A DNA stretch of 64,000 nt from JANMJD01 sp963828405 (GTDB lineage: Bacteria > Actinomycetota > Acidimicrobiia > Acidimicrobiales > Ilumatobacteraceae), in assembly GCA_963828405.1 (NCBI GenBank), contig CAWHEG010000031.1, forward strand, positions 3,348,001 to 3,412,000, given 5' to 3'. A program made the translations under genes and the position numbers. Below are positions 1 through 9,094 of the stretch, one piece after another. Every line of letters starts with the position of its first letter. The stretch's first letter is position 1. Under the pieces are notes generated by a model, which had not been told where the DNA came from, did no database searches, and saw only the letters and a program-made list of their open reading frames with translations.

Positions 1-117
1 GCCGAACATGTCGGACAGTCCGCCACCGCGCCCGCTGTGCAACAGCACGCCGCCGATCATGGCGAGCAACGATCCGATGTTGAGGATCAGGGCGATGTAT
101 TTCACGACCGTACGCAC
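1..117 (-). CDS. secG: SecG, preprotein translocase subunit (5' part only, cut by window edge)
   Basis: The reverse strand from position 117 encodes 39 residues before the window ends. They comprise a short basic start, a hydrophobic segment (ALILNIGSLLAMIGGVLL), then a glycine-rich stretch ending GLSDMFG. The pattern of a first membrane helix followed by HSGRGGGLSDMFG is characteristic of SecG, the small two-helix subunit of the SecYEG channel that helps export proteins across the cytoplasmic membrane. The start is GTG at 117-115; the nearby upstream ATG is out of frame. In many actinobacteria secG follows gap-pgk-tpiA. Here about 8 kb of transporter and dehydrogenase genes separate it from tpiA on the same strand. 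The second helix lies outside the window. Confidence 0.82.
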   Translation of the reverse strand, partial: MRTVVKYIALILNIGSLLAMIGGVLLHSGRGGGLSDMFG

Positions 118-187
118 GGCTGACCATCTTACCGGTCGCTCGGGCCTTCAACGAAGCACCGAACCGTTCCGACGCCGTCGGGATGGG

Positions 188-1221
<1,034 letters not shown>

Positions 1222-1225
<4 letters not shown>

Positions 1226-2199
1226 GTCGGCACCACCACGAGTTCTTCGGCACGGATGCAGGCGGTCTCGAGGTCTCCGAACGGTCGCATCTCGGGCAGC
1301 TCCAGCCGACACGCCTCGGTTCCGAACTCGCACCGCGGCCGGAACGCGCACCCTGACGGTGGTCGGAGCATGTTCGGCGGCGCACCGGGGATCGGGACGA
1401 GCCGGGCTCGATCGGAGTGGGGCAGCGAGCGCATCAGACCGCGGGTGTAGGGATGACTCGGGTGATCGAACAGCGGACCGATCGAACCGCGCTCGACGCT
1501 GCGGCCCGCGTACATCACCTGTACCCGGTCGGCGACGCGGGCGACCACGCCCAGATCGTGGGTGATCAGCACGATCGCCGAGTTCAGTTCGCGTTGGATC
1601 CGTTGGAGCACTTCGAGGATCTGGGCCTGGACGGTGACGTCGAGGGCAGTCGTCGGTTCGTCGGCGATCAGCACATCGGGATCGTTGGAGATCGCCATGG
1701 CGATCATCACGCGCTGGCGCATCCCACCCGAGAACTCGTGGGGGAACTGGCGTGCCCGGTCGGCCGGCTGGGGGATGCCCACCATGGCGAGCAGTTCGAC
1801 CGCCCGTGTCATCGCCGCCTTCTTGGAGATTTGCTGATGGGATCGGATCATCTCCACGATCTGATCGCCGATGCGGTGCACGGGGTTCAGCGCGGAGAGC
1901 GGATCCTGGAAGATCATCGCGATCCGCTTGCCGCGGACCCGCCGGACGATCGCCGGATCGACGTTCACCAGTTCGATGTCGCCGAGCCGGGCCGACCCCC
2001 CGATGCGGGCCGACTTGGGCAGCAGACCCGTCACTCCCAGAAACGTGACCGACTTGCCCGAACCCGATTCGCCCACGACGGCGAGCATCTCGCCGGAACG
2101 CACATCGAGGTCCACTCCTCGCACCGCCTGCACGTCGCCCGACAGCGTCGGAAACGTGACGCTGAAATCGCGGAGGCTCAACACCACGTCAGACATCAC
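1222..2199 (-). CDS. Peptide/opine ABC transporter ATP-binding protein (OppD/DppD type)
   Basis: A 325-residue ABC ATPase, partner of the OppF-type protein. Walker A GESGSGKS is at about residues 43-50, followed by a FSGGMRQR signature and a VLIADEPTTALD Walker B. A C-terminal oligopeptide-type extension has paired cysteines (SGCAFRPRC). It starts ATGATG; either codon could be used. It lies 96 bases after the permease gene ending at 2296, and its stop overlaps the next gene's GTG. The two-ATPase, two-permease, one-lipoprotein layout is typical of the dipeptide/oligopeptide/nickel class of importers. Confidence 0.9.
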
Positions 2200-2295
2200 G
2201 CTCTCCGTTGCGACGACTTGGGAACGGTGGCCATCCTCGGCGTCCGGAAGTCCACACGTGGGTCCCCCAATGCACGTATCGGTTGCTGCATCAGC

Positions 2296-3288
2296 TCACC
2301 GCCCTTGATCGAGTTTGGGATCGAGGGCGTCACGAAGACCGTCGCCGATGAAGTTGATGCACACCGCCAGGAGCACGAGCGCGCCGCACGGGATCAGCAC
2401 CAGGTACCAATCGCCACGCTTGGCGGCGGAGGAGGAAAGCTGAACGAGCAGGCCGAGCGAGGTACCTCCCTGACCGGGCTGCGGCCCGAAGCCGAAGAAC
2501 GACAGCGTCGACTCACCGACGATCGTGCCGATCGCCGAGAGCGTCAGCGCCACCAGGATCGGGCCGATGGAGTTCGGGAGCAGGTGGGTGAGCGTGATCC
2601 GCAGGTTCGAGGCGCCGACCGCTCGTGCCGCCTCGACGAACTCGCGCTCCTTGAGCGACAGCACCTGCCCGCGCACGAGCCGGGCCACTCCCATCCAACC
2701 GAAGATCACGAAGATCATGATGATGAACCGGATCGACGACTTGTTGCCGATGATCGGTTCCAGGAACGTGAGTCCTGCCAGGAACTGGCGGATCACGATC
2801 ACCATCACGAGGAACGGCACGGCGAGAAAGAAATCGGTGACGCGCATCAGCAGGTCGTCGAAGCGACCTCCACGCAGGCCGGCGAACGCTCCTACCGCCG
2901 TGCCGACGATCACCGAGATGATCGCCGAAGCGAGGCCGATCAGAATCGACGTGCGGAGCCCGTACAGCAGCCGCGTGTAGATGTCGCGGCCGATGTCGTC
3001 GGTACCGAACCAGGCGATCTTGCTCGGCTTCAAGTAGACGTTGTTACCCTCGCTGATCTCGCGGACCTGTTCGTCGATGCCGTAGCGCGCGGTGATCGGT
3101 GCGGCGAAGACCACGACGATCACGAACAGCAGAACGATCGTCGCTACCGACGCACCACGGTGCCTCCAGTACCGCTTCCATGCCATCTGCCGTGGCGAGA
3201 GGGTATCGGCGGTCAACCCCTCGGTTTCCGAGACGCTCGGCAGGAGCTGGTGGGGCGCCGCGGTCAGCAGGTGTTCGGCGTCAGCCAA
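2296..3288 (-). CDS. Peptide/opine ABC transporter permease (OppC/DppC type)
   Basis: A 330-residue inner-membrane permease. An approximately 35-residue cytoplasmic N-terminus leads into the first membrane helix (VATIVLLFVIVVVFAAPI). Several more helices follow, and the EAA loop that contacts the ATPase has the core EAARAVGAS. The N-terminal OppC region and binding-protein-dependent transport inner-membrane domain are both recognisable. Its start lies just inside the end of the upstream permease gene (which ends at 3281), an 8-base overlap suggesting coupled translation. It would form the translocation pore with the OppB-type permease. Confidence 0.9.
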   Translation of the reverse strand: MADAEHLLTAAPHQLLPSVSETEGLTADTLSPRQMAWKRYWRHRGASVATIVLLFVIVVVFAAPITARYGIDEQVREISEGNNVYLKPSKIAWFGTDDIGRDIYTRLLYGLRTSILIGLASAIISVIVGTAVGAFAGLRGGRFDDLLMRVTDFFLAVPFLVMVIVIRQFLAGLTFLEPIIGNKSSIRFIIMIFVIFGWMGVARLVRGQVLSLKEREFVEAARAVGASNLRITLTHLLPNSIGPILVALTLSAIGTIVGESTLSFFGFGPQPGQGGTSLGLLVQLSSSAAKRGDWYLVLIPCGALVLLAVCINFIGDGLRDALDPKLDQGR

Positions 3289-4252
3289 GACGGATCCTCG
3301 GGTCGAGCAGGGCGTACACCACGTCGGCGACGAGGTTGAAGAAGATGACCGAAACGGTGATCACGACCAGGAAGGGCAGCAGCCTGGGGAAGTCACCGTC
3401 GATCGACGATCTGATGAAGTAGACGCCCATCCCCGGATACTCGAAGATGTTCTCGGTGATGATCAGGCCGCCGATCAACTGCCCGAAGTCGAGCCCGAGC
3501 ACGGTGACAATGGGAAGCAGCGCATTGCGAAACTGGTGCCCGAACAGCACCTGACGTTCTGGGATGCCCTTCGCCCTCGCCGTGCGCAGGTAGTCGGCAG
3601 ACGAGACATCGAGCAGCGACGCCCTTGTGTACCTGGCGTACTGGGAGATCGTCTGGACGGCGACCACCACGACGGGAAGCGTCAGATGTTTGATCATCGT
3701 GATCAGGTCGAAGCCCCGGTGCCCGGCCGGGTAGACACCGGCCGGCGGAAGCCAGCCGAGCGAGACGGCGAACGCCAGCTGCAGGATCACCGCCGACACG
3801 AACGGGGGCACGGCTCCGACGAAGAAGGCGATGGTGTTCAGCGAGCTGTCGAGCCATCCACCCGGCTTGCGGCCGGCCAAGATGCCGACGCCGACGCCGA
3901 GGCCGATTCCCAGCACCGTCGAGATGCCGGCCAGCCGCAGCGTGTTGAAGAACGCGTACCGCAGCGGCTCCCACACCTCGCCGCCGCCCTTGATGCTCCT
4001 CGGCCAGTTGCCGGGACCCTGAAGGAAGTTCCAGAGCCACTCGCGATAGCCGCGAAGGTAACCGCCGAACCCGGGGTACAGCCCGTTGACCTCACGGAAC
4101 TGGGCCAGCTTCTTGGGCGTCGCACGGGGGTTGGCCCGCAGGTAGCTCGCCTCCGGGTTCCATCCGATCCGACAGGCGACGTAGACCACGAACGTGATGA
4201 TCAACAGTGTCGGCGCGAGCCAGAGCAAGCGCCTCACGATGAATCTTCTCAC
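3281..4252 (-). CDS. Peptide/opine ABC transporter permease (OppB/DppB type)
   Basis: A 323-residue permease with an N-terminal helix immediately after a basic start (VRRFIVRRLLWLAPTLL), a large periplasmic loop, then five further hydrophobic segments. The EAA-type motif contains RTARAKGI. The GTG at 4252 was chosen because a very purine-rich ribosome-binding site (GAGGGGGGGAGA) directly precedes it and because it places the first helix at the N-terminus as in the family; an upstream in-frame codon would add an unconserved extension. It follows the binding-protein gene after about 158 bases that contain an intrinsic terminator. Confidence 0.9.
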   Translation of the reverse strand: MRRFIVRRLLWLAPTLLIITFVVYVACRIGWNPEASYLRANPRATPKKLAQFREVNGLYPGFGGYLRGYREWLWNFLQGPGNWPRSIKGGGEVWEPLRYAFFNTLRLAGISTVLGIGLGVGVGILAGRKPGGWLDSSLNTIAFFVGAVPPFVSAVILQLAFAVSLGWLPPAGVYPAGHRGFDLITMIKHLTLPVVVVAVQTISQYARYTRASLLDVSSADYLRTARAKGIPERQVLFGHQFRNALLPIVTVLGLDFGQLIGGLIITENIFEYPGMGVYFIRSSIDGDFPRLLPFLVVITVSVIFFNLVADVVYALLDPRIRLG

Positions 4253-4298
4253 TCTCCCCCCCTCGGAGTTCGGCGCCGGTGGCGACCGAAGGTGATGC

Positions 4299-4342
4299 AA
4301 AAACGTTGATCGGGGCACCCGGAGCGGGCGCCCCGATCAACG
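4299..4342 (-). terminator. Intrinsic terminator between the binding-protein gene and the permease genes
   Basis: Perfect 13-bp inverted repeat (4304-4316 with 4330-4342, arm CGTTGATCGGGGC) and a 13-base loop that can extend the stem by three more pairs after one mismatch. Read on the minus strand, the direction of the operon, the stem is followed at once by TTTTT (4303-4299). It lies between the substrate-binding lipoprotein gene (ends 4411) and the first permease (starts 4252). Such a site usually lets most transcripts stop after the binding-protein gene, giving more binding protein than transporter. Confidence 0.85.
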
Positions 4343-4410
4343 CATACTAGGTCATCCCAGCCAGGCTGGTCAGACCACCGGTGTCAGCCGGGGACGTTTC
4401 GCCGGACGAC

Positions 4411-6192
4411 TCAGAGCACCTCGACGGTGGCCTCGCCGGTCAGCATCTCATTGGGAACGTAGCGCTGATCGTTGGTCGAGTCATAGACGCCCGGGAACTG
4501 GTTGAACGACGCCATCCAGACGAACCAGGTGGAGCTCGCGCAGGTGGTGACGATGTTGGCGCAGTCGGGAACCGGGAACTGCTCGGCTCCGATCACGACC
4601 TGTCCGTCCCCGTCGAGGTCCTCGTAGTTGTACAGGTCGGCGATCCCGTTGTAGTTCACGAGGTTGTTCTGAGTACCGGCGACGCGGTCGGCGCGGTAGG
4701 CGCCGATGTTCGGGAACTGCAACGTCGGCAGCAGCGCGGAATCGGTGGCCATCAGCGCCAGGCCTTCCTTGACGAGCGCGATCCGCTTCTCCACGTCGAC
4801 GGTCTCGTCGGCGGTCTCGAAGGCGGTCGACGCCTCCTCGTTGCACCAACCGGAGTTGTTCCCGCCGGCGAAGTCATTGGCCTCGGTCGGAATCTGGGCG
4901 CACGTGAAGCTCGACGTCAGGTAGGTGGGGTCCGGGGCGACCGTGCTGATGTACATGGCGAGGTCGTACTTCAGCGCGGGAAGTCGGGTCTCGAACACGC
5001 ACGGGATCGCCTCGCAGTTGTCGGCGATCACGTTGAAGCCGGCTTCCTGGAGCTTCGGGATCAGGAACTGCTGAGTGCTCTCACGGCGTGTGTTGCCGGT
5101 GTTGATCATCCAGTGGATCTCCGGAGCCTCGCCGTCGGCATTGGTCCACAGGCCGCCGACCTTGGTCCACCCGGCATCGGTCAGCAGCTTCTCGGCGCCG
5201 GCCGTGTCGAAGGTATTGGTGAAGATCGGGTCGCAGTAGTCACCAGGGGCGATCGGGCCGCACTGCAACAGGCCTGCATCACCGGCGAACGGAGCGTAGA
5301 TCTGCTGGTACACCGCCTCGAGGTCGATCGACTTGGAGAACGCCGCCCGGAACGTGTCATCCGCAAACGCGCACGAACGGGTTTCGTCGGGAGTGCAGGC
5401 ATCGTCCTGCTGGAAGTAGAGCGCCTCGTACGAGCCGCCGGATTCGGTGTCGGTCTTGACGTTCGGGTCGGCCAGTTCCTCTTCGATTCCGGCGAAGAAC
5501 TGCGGGAAGATCACATCGACAGCTCCGGACTTGAGGAGCGTCGAGCCGTCCTCAGCGGGCACGATCACGATCCGGTCGGTCTTGTTGACGATGGCTCCCT
5601 TGTAGCCCGGGTTGGTCTCGAGCACGATCTGCTCGGGCGTCCATGAGGTCATGGCGTAGGGCTGAACACCGCCGTAGGCGTGCGTCCCGCTGAAGTCGCC
5701 CGAGACGTCGTTGCAGTCCTCGTGCATCGATGCCTCCACCATCGGGTCGAACAGCGTGCGCCAGGGAGCGAAGACCTTGCCGAAGTCGACATGGATCTGC
5801 TTGGGGGAATCGCCCTCGGAGACGCCGACGATCTCGACATAGCCGGCAGTCGTATACGACTCCGGCGTGTTCTTGTTCGCCAACCACGTGCATTCGAAGT
5901 CGGCAACCGTGATCGGAGTGCCGTCGTTCCACACCGCGACGTCCGACAGTTCGTACGTCACGCGCATCACTGCCTCGGCCGTGGCGTCGGTGCCCGCGGG
6001 GGCCTCGGTGGCGGCCGGGGCCTCGGTGGCGGCCGGGGCCTCGGTGGCGGCGGGCGCGGCCTCGGTCACTGCGGGGGCGACGGTGGTGGCCGCGTCTTCG
6101 CTGGCCGCCTTGTCACTCCCGCACGCGACCAGCGCCAGGGCGCCAGCCGAGAGCAGCGCGGTGAACCGCACACTCCTCGTAGTTCTCTTCAC
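4411..6192 (-). CDS. Substrate-binding lipoprotein of the ABC transporter (solute-binding family 5)
   Basis: A 593-residue extracellular binding protein. A basic N-terminus and hydrophobic core end in the lipobox LVAC, so Cys24 would be lipidated and anchor the protein outside the membrane. An Ala/Thr/Glu/Pro linker (residues about 27-70) with six-residue repeats follows, then a family-5 binding domain recognisable from DVAVWNDGTPITVADFE and the overall length. The GTG at 6192 is preceded by a perfect AGGAGG eight bases upstream, which decides the start. It is the first gene of the transporter operon and is followed by a terminator. Family 5 binds peptides, opines, nickel complexes or sugars; the ligand is not predictable here. 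Confidence 0.92.
   Translation of the reverse strand: MKRTTRSVRFTALLSAGALALVACGSDKAASEDAATTVAPAVTEAAPAATEAPAATEAPAATEAPAGTDATAEAVMRVTYELSDVAVWNDGTPITVADFECTWLANKNTPESYTTAGYVEIVGVSEGDSPKQIHVDFGKVFAPWRTLFDPMVEASMHEDCNDVSGDFSGTHAYGGVQPYAMTSWTPEQIVLETNPGYKGAIVNKTDRIVIVPAEDGSTLLKSGAVDVIFPQFFAGIEEELADPNVKTDTESGGSYEALYFQQDDACTPDETRSCAFADDTFRAAFSKSIDLEAVYQQIYAPFAGDAGLLQCGPIAPGDYCDPIFTNTFDTAGAEKLLTDAGWTKVGGLWTNADGEAPEIHWMINTGNTRRESTQQFLIPKLQEAGFNVIADNCEAIPCVFETRLPALKYDLAMYISTVAPDPTYLTSSFTCAQIPTEANDFAGGNNSGWCNEEASTAFETADETVDVEKRIALVKEGLALMATDSALLPTLQFPNIGAYRADRVAGTQNNLVNYNGIADLYNYEDLDGDGQVVIGAEQFPVPDCANIVTTCASSTWFVWMASFNQFPGVYDSTNDQRYVPNEMLTGEATVEVL
6001..6054. repeat. Three tandem 18-bp units inside the binding-protein gene
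   Basis: The unit GGCCTCGGTGGCGGCCGG occurs three times in a row with only minor change in the last copy. It encodes, on the minus strand, repeated TEAPAA hexapeptides in the linker between the lipid anchor and the ligand-binding domain. Copy number could vary by slippage and would change linker length only. Confidence 0.9.
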
Positions 6193-6514
6193 AGTGTTGA
6201 CCTCCTGGTCAGGTTGTTCCTGGGAGGAGTGCCGAGGGTGATGTTCACGACCCCTCGTGCACCTCGTTTGTCCGTACGTACGGGCCCCCGCCCGACGCCG
6301 GCGGACCAGCGCCGAGACGATTGGCGTCTCGCCTTTCCTTGGCCTCCCCTTCACGCAGAGAGACGGGACGAGGCGCACGTTAGCACTGCCGTACCGGCGG
6401 GTAGTGCTTCGCTCTGCTCCGTCTGAAGTTTCTGTTTCCGCCGGGTGGTGCAGCGGAGCGGTCGTTCCACGGCGGATGGCATCCGACCGGCCCGGCGCGA
6501 GGCATCATGGGGGC
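6193..6514. other. Divergent intergenic region (322 bp) with a perfect palindrome
   Basis: Separates the transporter operon (leftward) from the aldehyde dehydrogenase gene (rightward), so promoters for both should lie here. I see no open frame with coding character. A perfect 12-bp palindrome, CCGTACGTACGG, lies at 6272-6283, about 80 bases upstream of the binding-protein start. A short stem (GAGACG at 6314-6319 with CGTCTC at 6325-6330) follows. The palindrome could be an operator, by inference only. No convincing -35/-10 pair could be assigned. Confidence 0.5.
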
Positions 6515-7951
6515 ATGTCACCCACCGACATCCACCCCGTCCGGCTGGCCGGCGAGTCCTTCGCCGGGTCGGGCGCATCCATCGACGTCCTCTCGCCCTA
6601 CGACGGATCGCTGATCGGCCGGGTGCCCTCCCTCGCCGCCGCCGACGTCAACCGGGCCGTGGCCGCGGCCCACGCCGCCCACCTGCGCGGATCACTCCCG
6701 GCGTGGAAGCGGGCGGAGATCCTCGACAAGGCCGCGGCCAGGCTCGGGGCGCGCATCGAGGAGTTCGCCGCGATCATCGCCCGCGAGGCGGCCAAGCCGA
6801 TCAAGACCGCTCGCGTCGAGGCGCAACGGGCCGTCGGCACGTTCCTGTTCGCCGCCGCCGAGGCCCGCAAGCTGGCCGGCGAGATGATCCCGCTCGACGC
6901 CAACGCCCCGGGTGAGGGCAAGATCGGCTTCACCCTGCGCGTGCCGATCGGGGTCGTCGGTGCCATCGCGCCGTTCAACTTCCCGCTCAACCTCGTCGTC
7001 CACAAGGTGGCCCCGGCGATCGCCGCCGGCTGCCCCGTCGTGCTCAAGCCGGCCAGCCAGACGCCGTTCTCGTCGATCGTGCTCGCCGAGATGCTGATCG
7101 ACGAGTGCGGACTGCCGGCGGACCAGCTCCACGTCGTCACCGGCGGTGGCGGCACGGTCGGCAATGCCCTGGTCGACCACCCCGATGTCGCCCTGATCAC
7201 GTTCACCGGCTCACCCGACGTCGGATGGGGCATCCGCGCCCGGGCGCCGCGCAAACGCGTCGGGCTGGAGCTGGGCAACAACGCCCCGGTGATCCTCGAG
7301 CCCGACGGCGATTGGAGGACGGCGGCGGCCAAGATCAAGATGGCCGGGTTCAGCCACGCCGGGCAGTCGTGCATCTCGACCCAGCGGATCTACGTCCATA
7401 CCTCGATCGCCGCTGAGTTCACCGCCGCGCTGGCCGAGCACGTCAACGCCCTCGTCGTCGGGGATCCGATGGACGAGGCCACCGATGTGTCGGCGCTGAT
7501 CTCCCGCTCGGAGACCGAGCGGGTCGCCGGCTGGATCGACGAGGCCGTCGCCGCCGGGGCGCGGGTGATCGCCGGAGCGGGGCGGACCGATCGCGACGTG
7601 CTGATGCCGACCGTGCTGGCCGACGTCACCCCCGACATGAAGGTCTGCGCGGCCGAGGTGTTCGGGCCGGTGGTCGCCATCCAGACCTACGACAACCTCG
7701 ACGATGCCCTCCGGCTGGCCAACGACAGTGCGTTCGGCCTGCAGGCGGCGATCTTCACCCAGAACCTGGCCAACGCCATCAAGGCCTTCCAGACGCTCGA
7801 CTTCGGCGGCGTGCTGGTCAACGAGGTGCCCACCTTCCGCACCGATCAGATGCCCTACGGTGGCCTACGCGACTCGGGCAACACCCGCGAGGGCCCCGCC
7901 TACTCGGTACGCGAGATGACCGAGCAGCGTCTGGTGATCATCAACCCGTGA
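6515..7951 (+). CDS. NAD(P)+-dependent aldehyde dehydrogenase
   Basis: A 478-residue member of the aldehyde dehydrogenase superfamily, which oxidises aldehydes to acids. The expected active-site elements are present: Asn156 in PFNFPLN, the cofactor region FTGSPDVG (about 230-237), general-base Glu252 in LELGNNAP, and the nucleophile Cys286 in GQSCISTQRIY. Length is typical. The ATG at 6515 starts just before the conserved N-terminal region; longer in-frame extensions upstream look non-coding. It stands alone, divergent from the ABC transporter and convergent with tpiA. The natural aldehyde is not evident; resemblance to lactaldehyde/phosphonoacetaldehyde-type enzymes is only a guess. Confidence 0.92.
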   Translation: MSPTDIHPVRLAGESFAGSGASIDVLSPYDGSLIGRVPSLAAADVNRAVAAAHAAHLRGSLPAWKRAEILDKAAARLGARIEEFAAIIAREAAKPIKTARVEAQRAVGTFLFAAAEARKLAGEMIPLDANAPGEGKIGFTLRVPIGVVGAIAPFNFPLNLVVHKVAPAIAAGCPVVLKPASQTPFSSIVLAEMLIDECGLPADQLHVVTGGGGTVGNALVDHPDVALITFTGSPDVGWGIRARAPRKRVGLELGNNAPVILEPDGDWRTAAAKIKMAGFSHAGQSCISTQRIYVHTSIAAEFTAALAEHVNALVVGDPMDEATDVSALISRSETERVAGWIDEAVAAGARVIAGAGRTDRDVLMPTVLADVTPDMKVCAAEVFGPVVAIQTYDNLDDALRLANDSAFGLQAAIFTQNLANAIKAFQTLDFGGVLVNEVPTFRTDQMPYGGLRDSGNTREGPAYSVREMTEQRLVIINP

Positions 7952-8150
7952 CACTGGGTCGCCACTGGCCTCCGCTCCGCTTTGGCCGCTGGCTCCCGGC
8001 TCGCTACGCCTGGCGGCGTCAACGCTCGCACCCTGACACTGGGTCGCCACTGGCCTCCGCTCCGCTTTGGCCGCTGGCTCCCGGCTCGCTACGCCTGGCG
8101 GCGTCAACGCCCGCACCCTGACACTGGGTCGCCGTCGCCACTGGCCTCGG
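7949..8150. repeat. 85-bp tandem repeat (two full copies and a partial third), member of a dispersed family
   Basis: A unit beginning TGACACTGGGTCGCCACTGG starts at 7949 (overlapping the dehydrogenase stop codon), again at 8034, and as a partial third copy at 8119, giving an exact 85-bp period. The first two copies are almost identical. The core CTGGCCTCCGCT...CTCGCTACGCCTGGCGGCG occurs again, diverged, at about 42323-42389. The repeat is GC-rich and non-coding here. Its placement immediately 3' of a gene resembles intergenic repetitive elements of the REP type, but no family name can be assigned. Confidence 0.9.
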
Positions 8151-8167
8151 CGGGGGCTCGGGGGGGC

Positions 8168-8215
8168 GAAGTGATGCCAGAAACTCGGGAAGTGACGACG
8201 TTCTGGCATCACTTC
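8168..8215. repeat. 48-bp hairpin element, copy A
   Basis: A perfect 15-bp inverted repeat (GAAGTGATGCCAGAA at 8168-8182 with its complement at 8201-8215) encloses an 18-base loop containing TCGGGAAGTGAC. A related element in opposite orientation lies at 63080-63127; 40 of 48 positions match by my hand alignment. Both copies sit between convergent genes. It may act as a bidirectional terminator for the dehydrogenase and tpiA, but it has no T-tract. Together with the 85-bp repeats it accounts for most of the 347-bp gene-free stretch 7952-8298. Confidence 0.75.
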
Positions 8216-8298
8216 CGCCAGCTGGGGCGCCGGGGGGAAGTCCGGGCGGCTGCGGGCGAACGGGTCCTGGGCTGGGCCGCGAGGCAGGCGGCCCCGGG

Positions 8299-9078
8299 TC
8301 AGGGGACCTGGTGCAGTCGGTACTGGATGATCCGGGCGAACTCGTCGGGGTCGAGGCTGGCGCCGCCGACGAGCGCCCCGTCGATGTCGTCACGGGACAT
8401 CAACTCGGCGATGTTCGCCGCCTTCACCGAGCCGCCGTACTGGATGCGCACGTCGTCGGCGGATTCACCCGCCATGCCGCGAACGCAGGCGCGGATCGCC
8501 GCGCACACGGTCTGGGCATCGTCGGAGGTGGCAGTCCGGCCCGTCCCGATCGCCCAGATCGGTTCGTAAGCGATGACCAGTGCGCCGATCTGCTCGGGCT
8601 TGCGCCCGGCCAGCGCGGCACGCACCTGACCGACCACCTTCGACTCGGTGCCACCGTCCTCACGCTCGGCGAGGGTTTCGCCGACACAGACGATCGGCAC
8701 CATCCCGTGGGCCTGGATGGCCGCCGTCTTGCGCTGCACCATGTCGTCGGTCTCACCGAACAGCTCGCGCCGCTCGCTGTGTCCGCAGATCACGTACTTC
8801 ACACCGAGCTTGGCCAGGAAGACGGGCGAGACCTCGCCGGTGAACGCCCCCTTCTCCTCCCAGTGGCAGTGCTGGGCGCCCAGCGCGATGCCGATGTCGT
8901 CGGCCTCGAGCAGCGTCTGCGCCGAGCGGATGTCGGTGAACGGCGGGTGCACCGAGCAGTCCATCACGTCCCAGTCGTCCTTGCCCACGAGGTAGCTCAG
9001 CTTCTGGAGGAACTGGATCGCCTCGAAGTGGTTGTGGTGCATCTTCCAGTTCCCGGAGATGAGCGGGCGACGGGCCAT
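8299..9078 (-). CDS. tpiA: Triose-phosphate isomerase
   Basis: A 259-residue glycolytic enzyme interconverting dihydroxyacetone phosphate and glyceraldehyde 3-phosphate in the cytoplasm. The start MARRPLISGNWKM holds the substrate-binding Asn10 and Lys12. His100 lies in CGHSERR, the catalytic Glu172 in AYEPIWAIGTG, and the phosphate-binding glycines towards the C-terminus. Length is normal. It follows pgk after 16 bases and is the last gene of gap-pgk-tpiA. It would be expected to continue into secG, but here it ends against a convergent gene and a hairpin element. Confidence 0.97.
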   Translation of the reverse strand: MARRPLISGNWKMHHNHFEAIQFLQKLSYLVGKDDWDVMDCSVHPPFTDIRSAQTLLEADDIGIALGAQHCHWEEKGAFTGEVSPVFLAKLGVKYVICGHSERRELFGETDDMVQRKTAAIQAHGMVPIVCVGETLAEREDGGTESKVVGQVRAALAGRKPEQIGALVIAYEPIWAIGTGRTATSDDAQTVCAAIRACVRGMAGESADDVRIQYGGSVKAANIAELMSRDDIDGALVGGASLDPDEFARIIQYRLHQVP

Positions 9079-9094
9079 CGGTACGAGCCTTTGT

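Noticed and set aside
7952..8298. CRISPR array suspected from the tandem repeats
   Set aside because: Units are directly adjacent 85-bp tandem copies without unique spacers and no cas genes are near.
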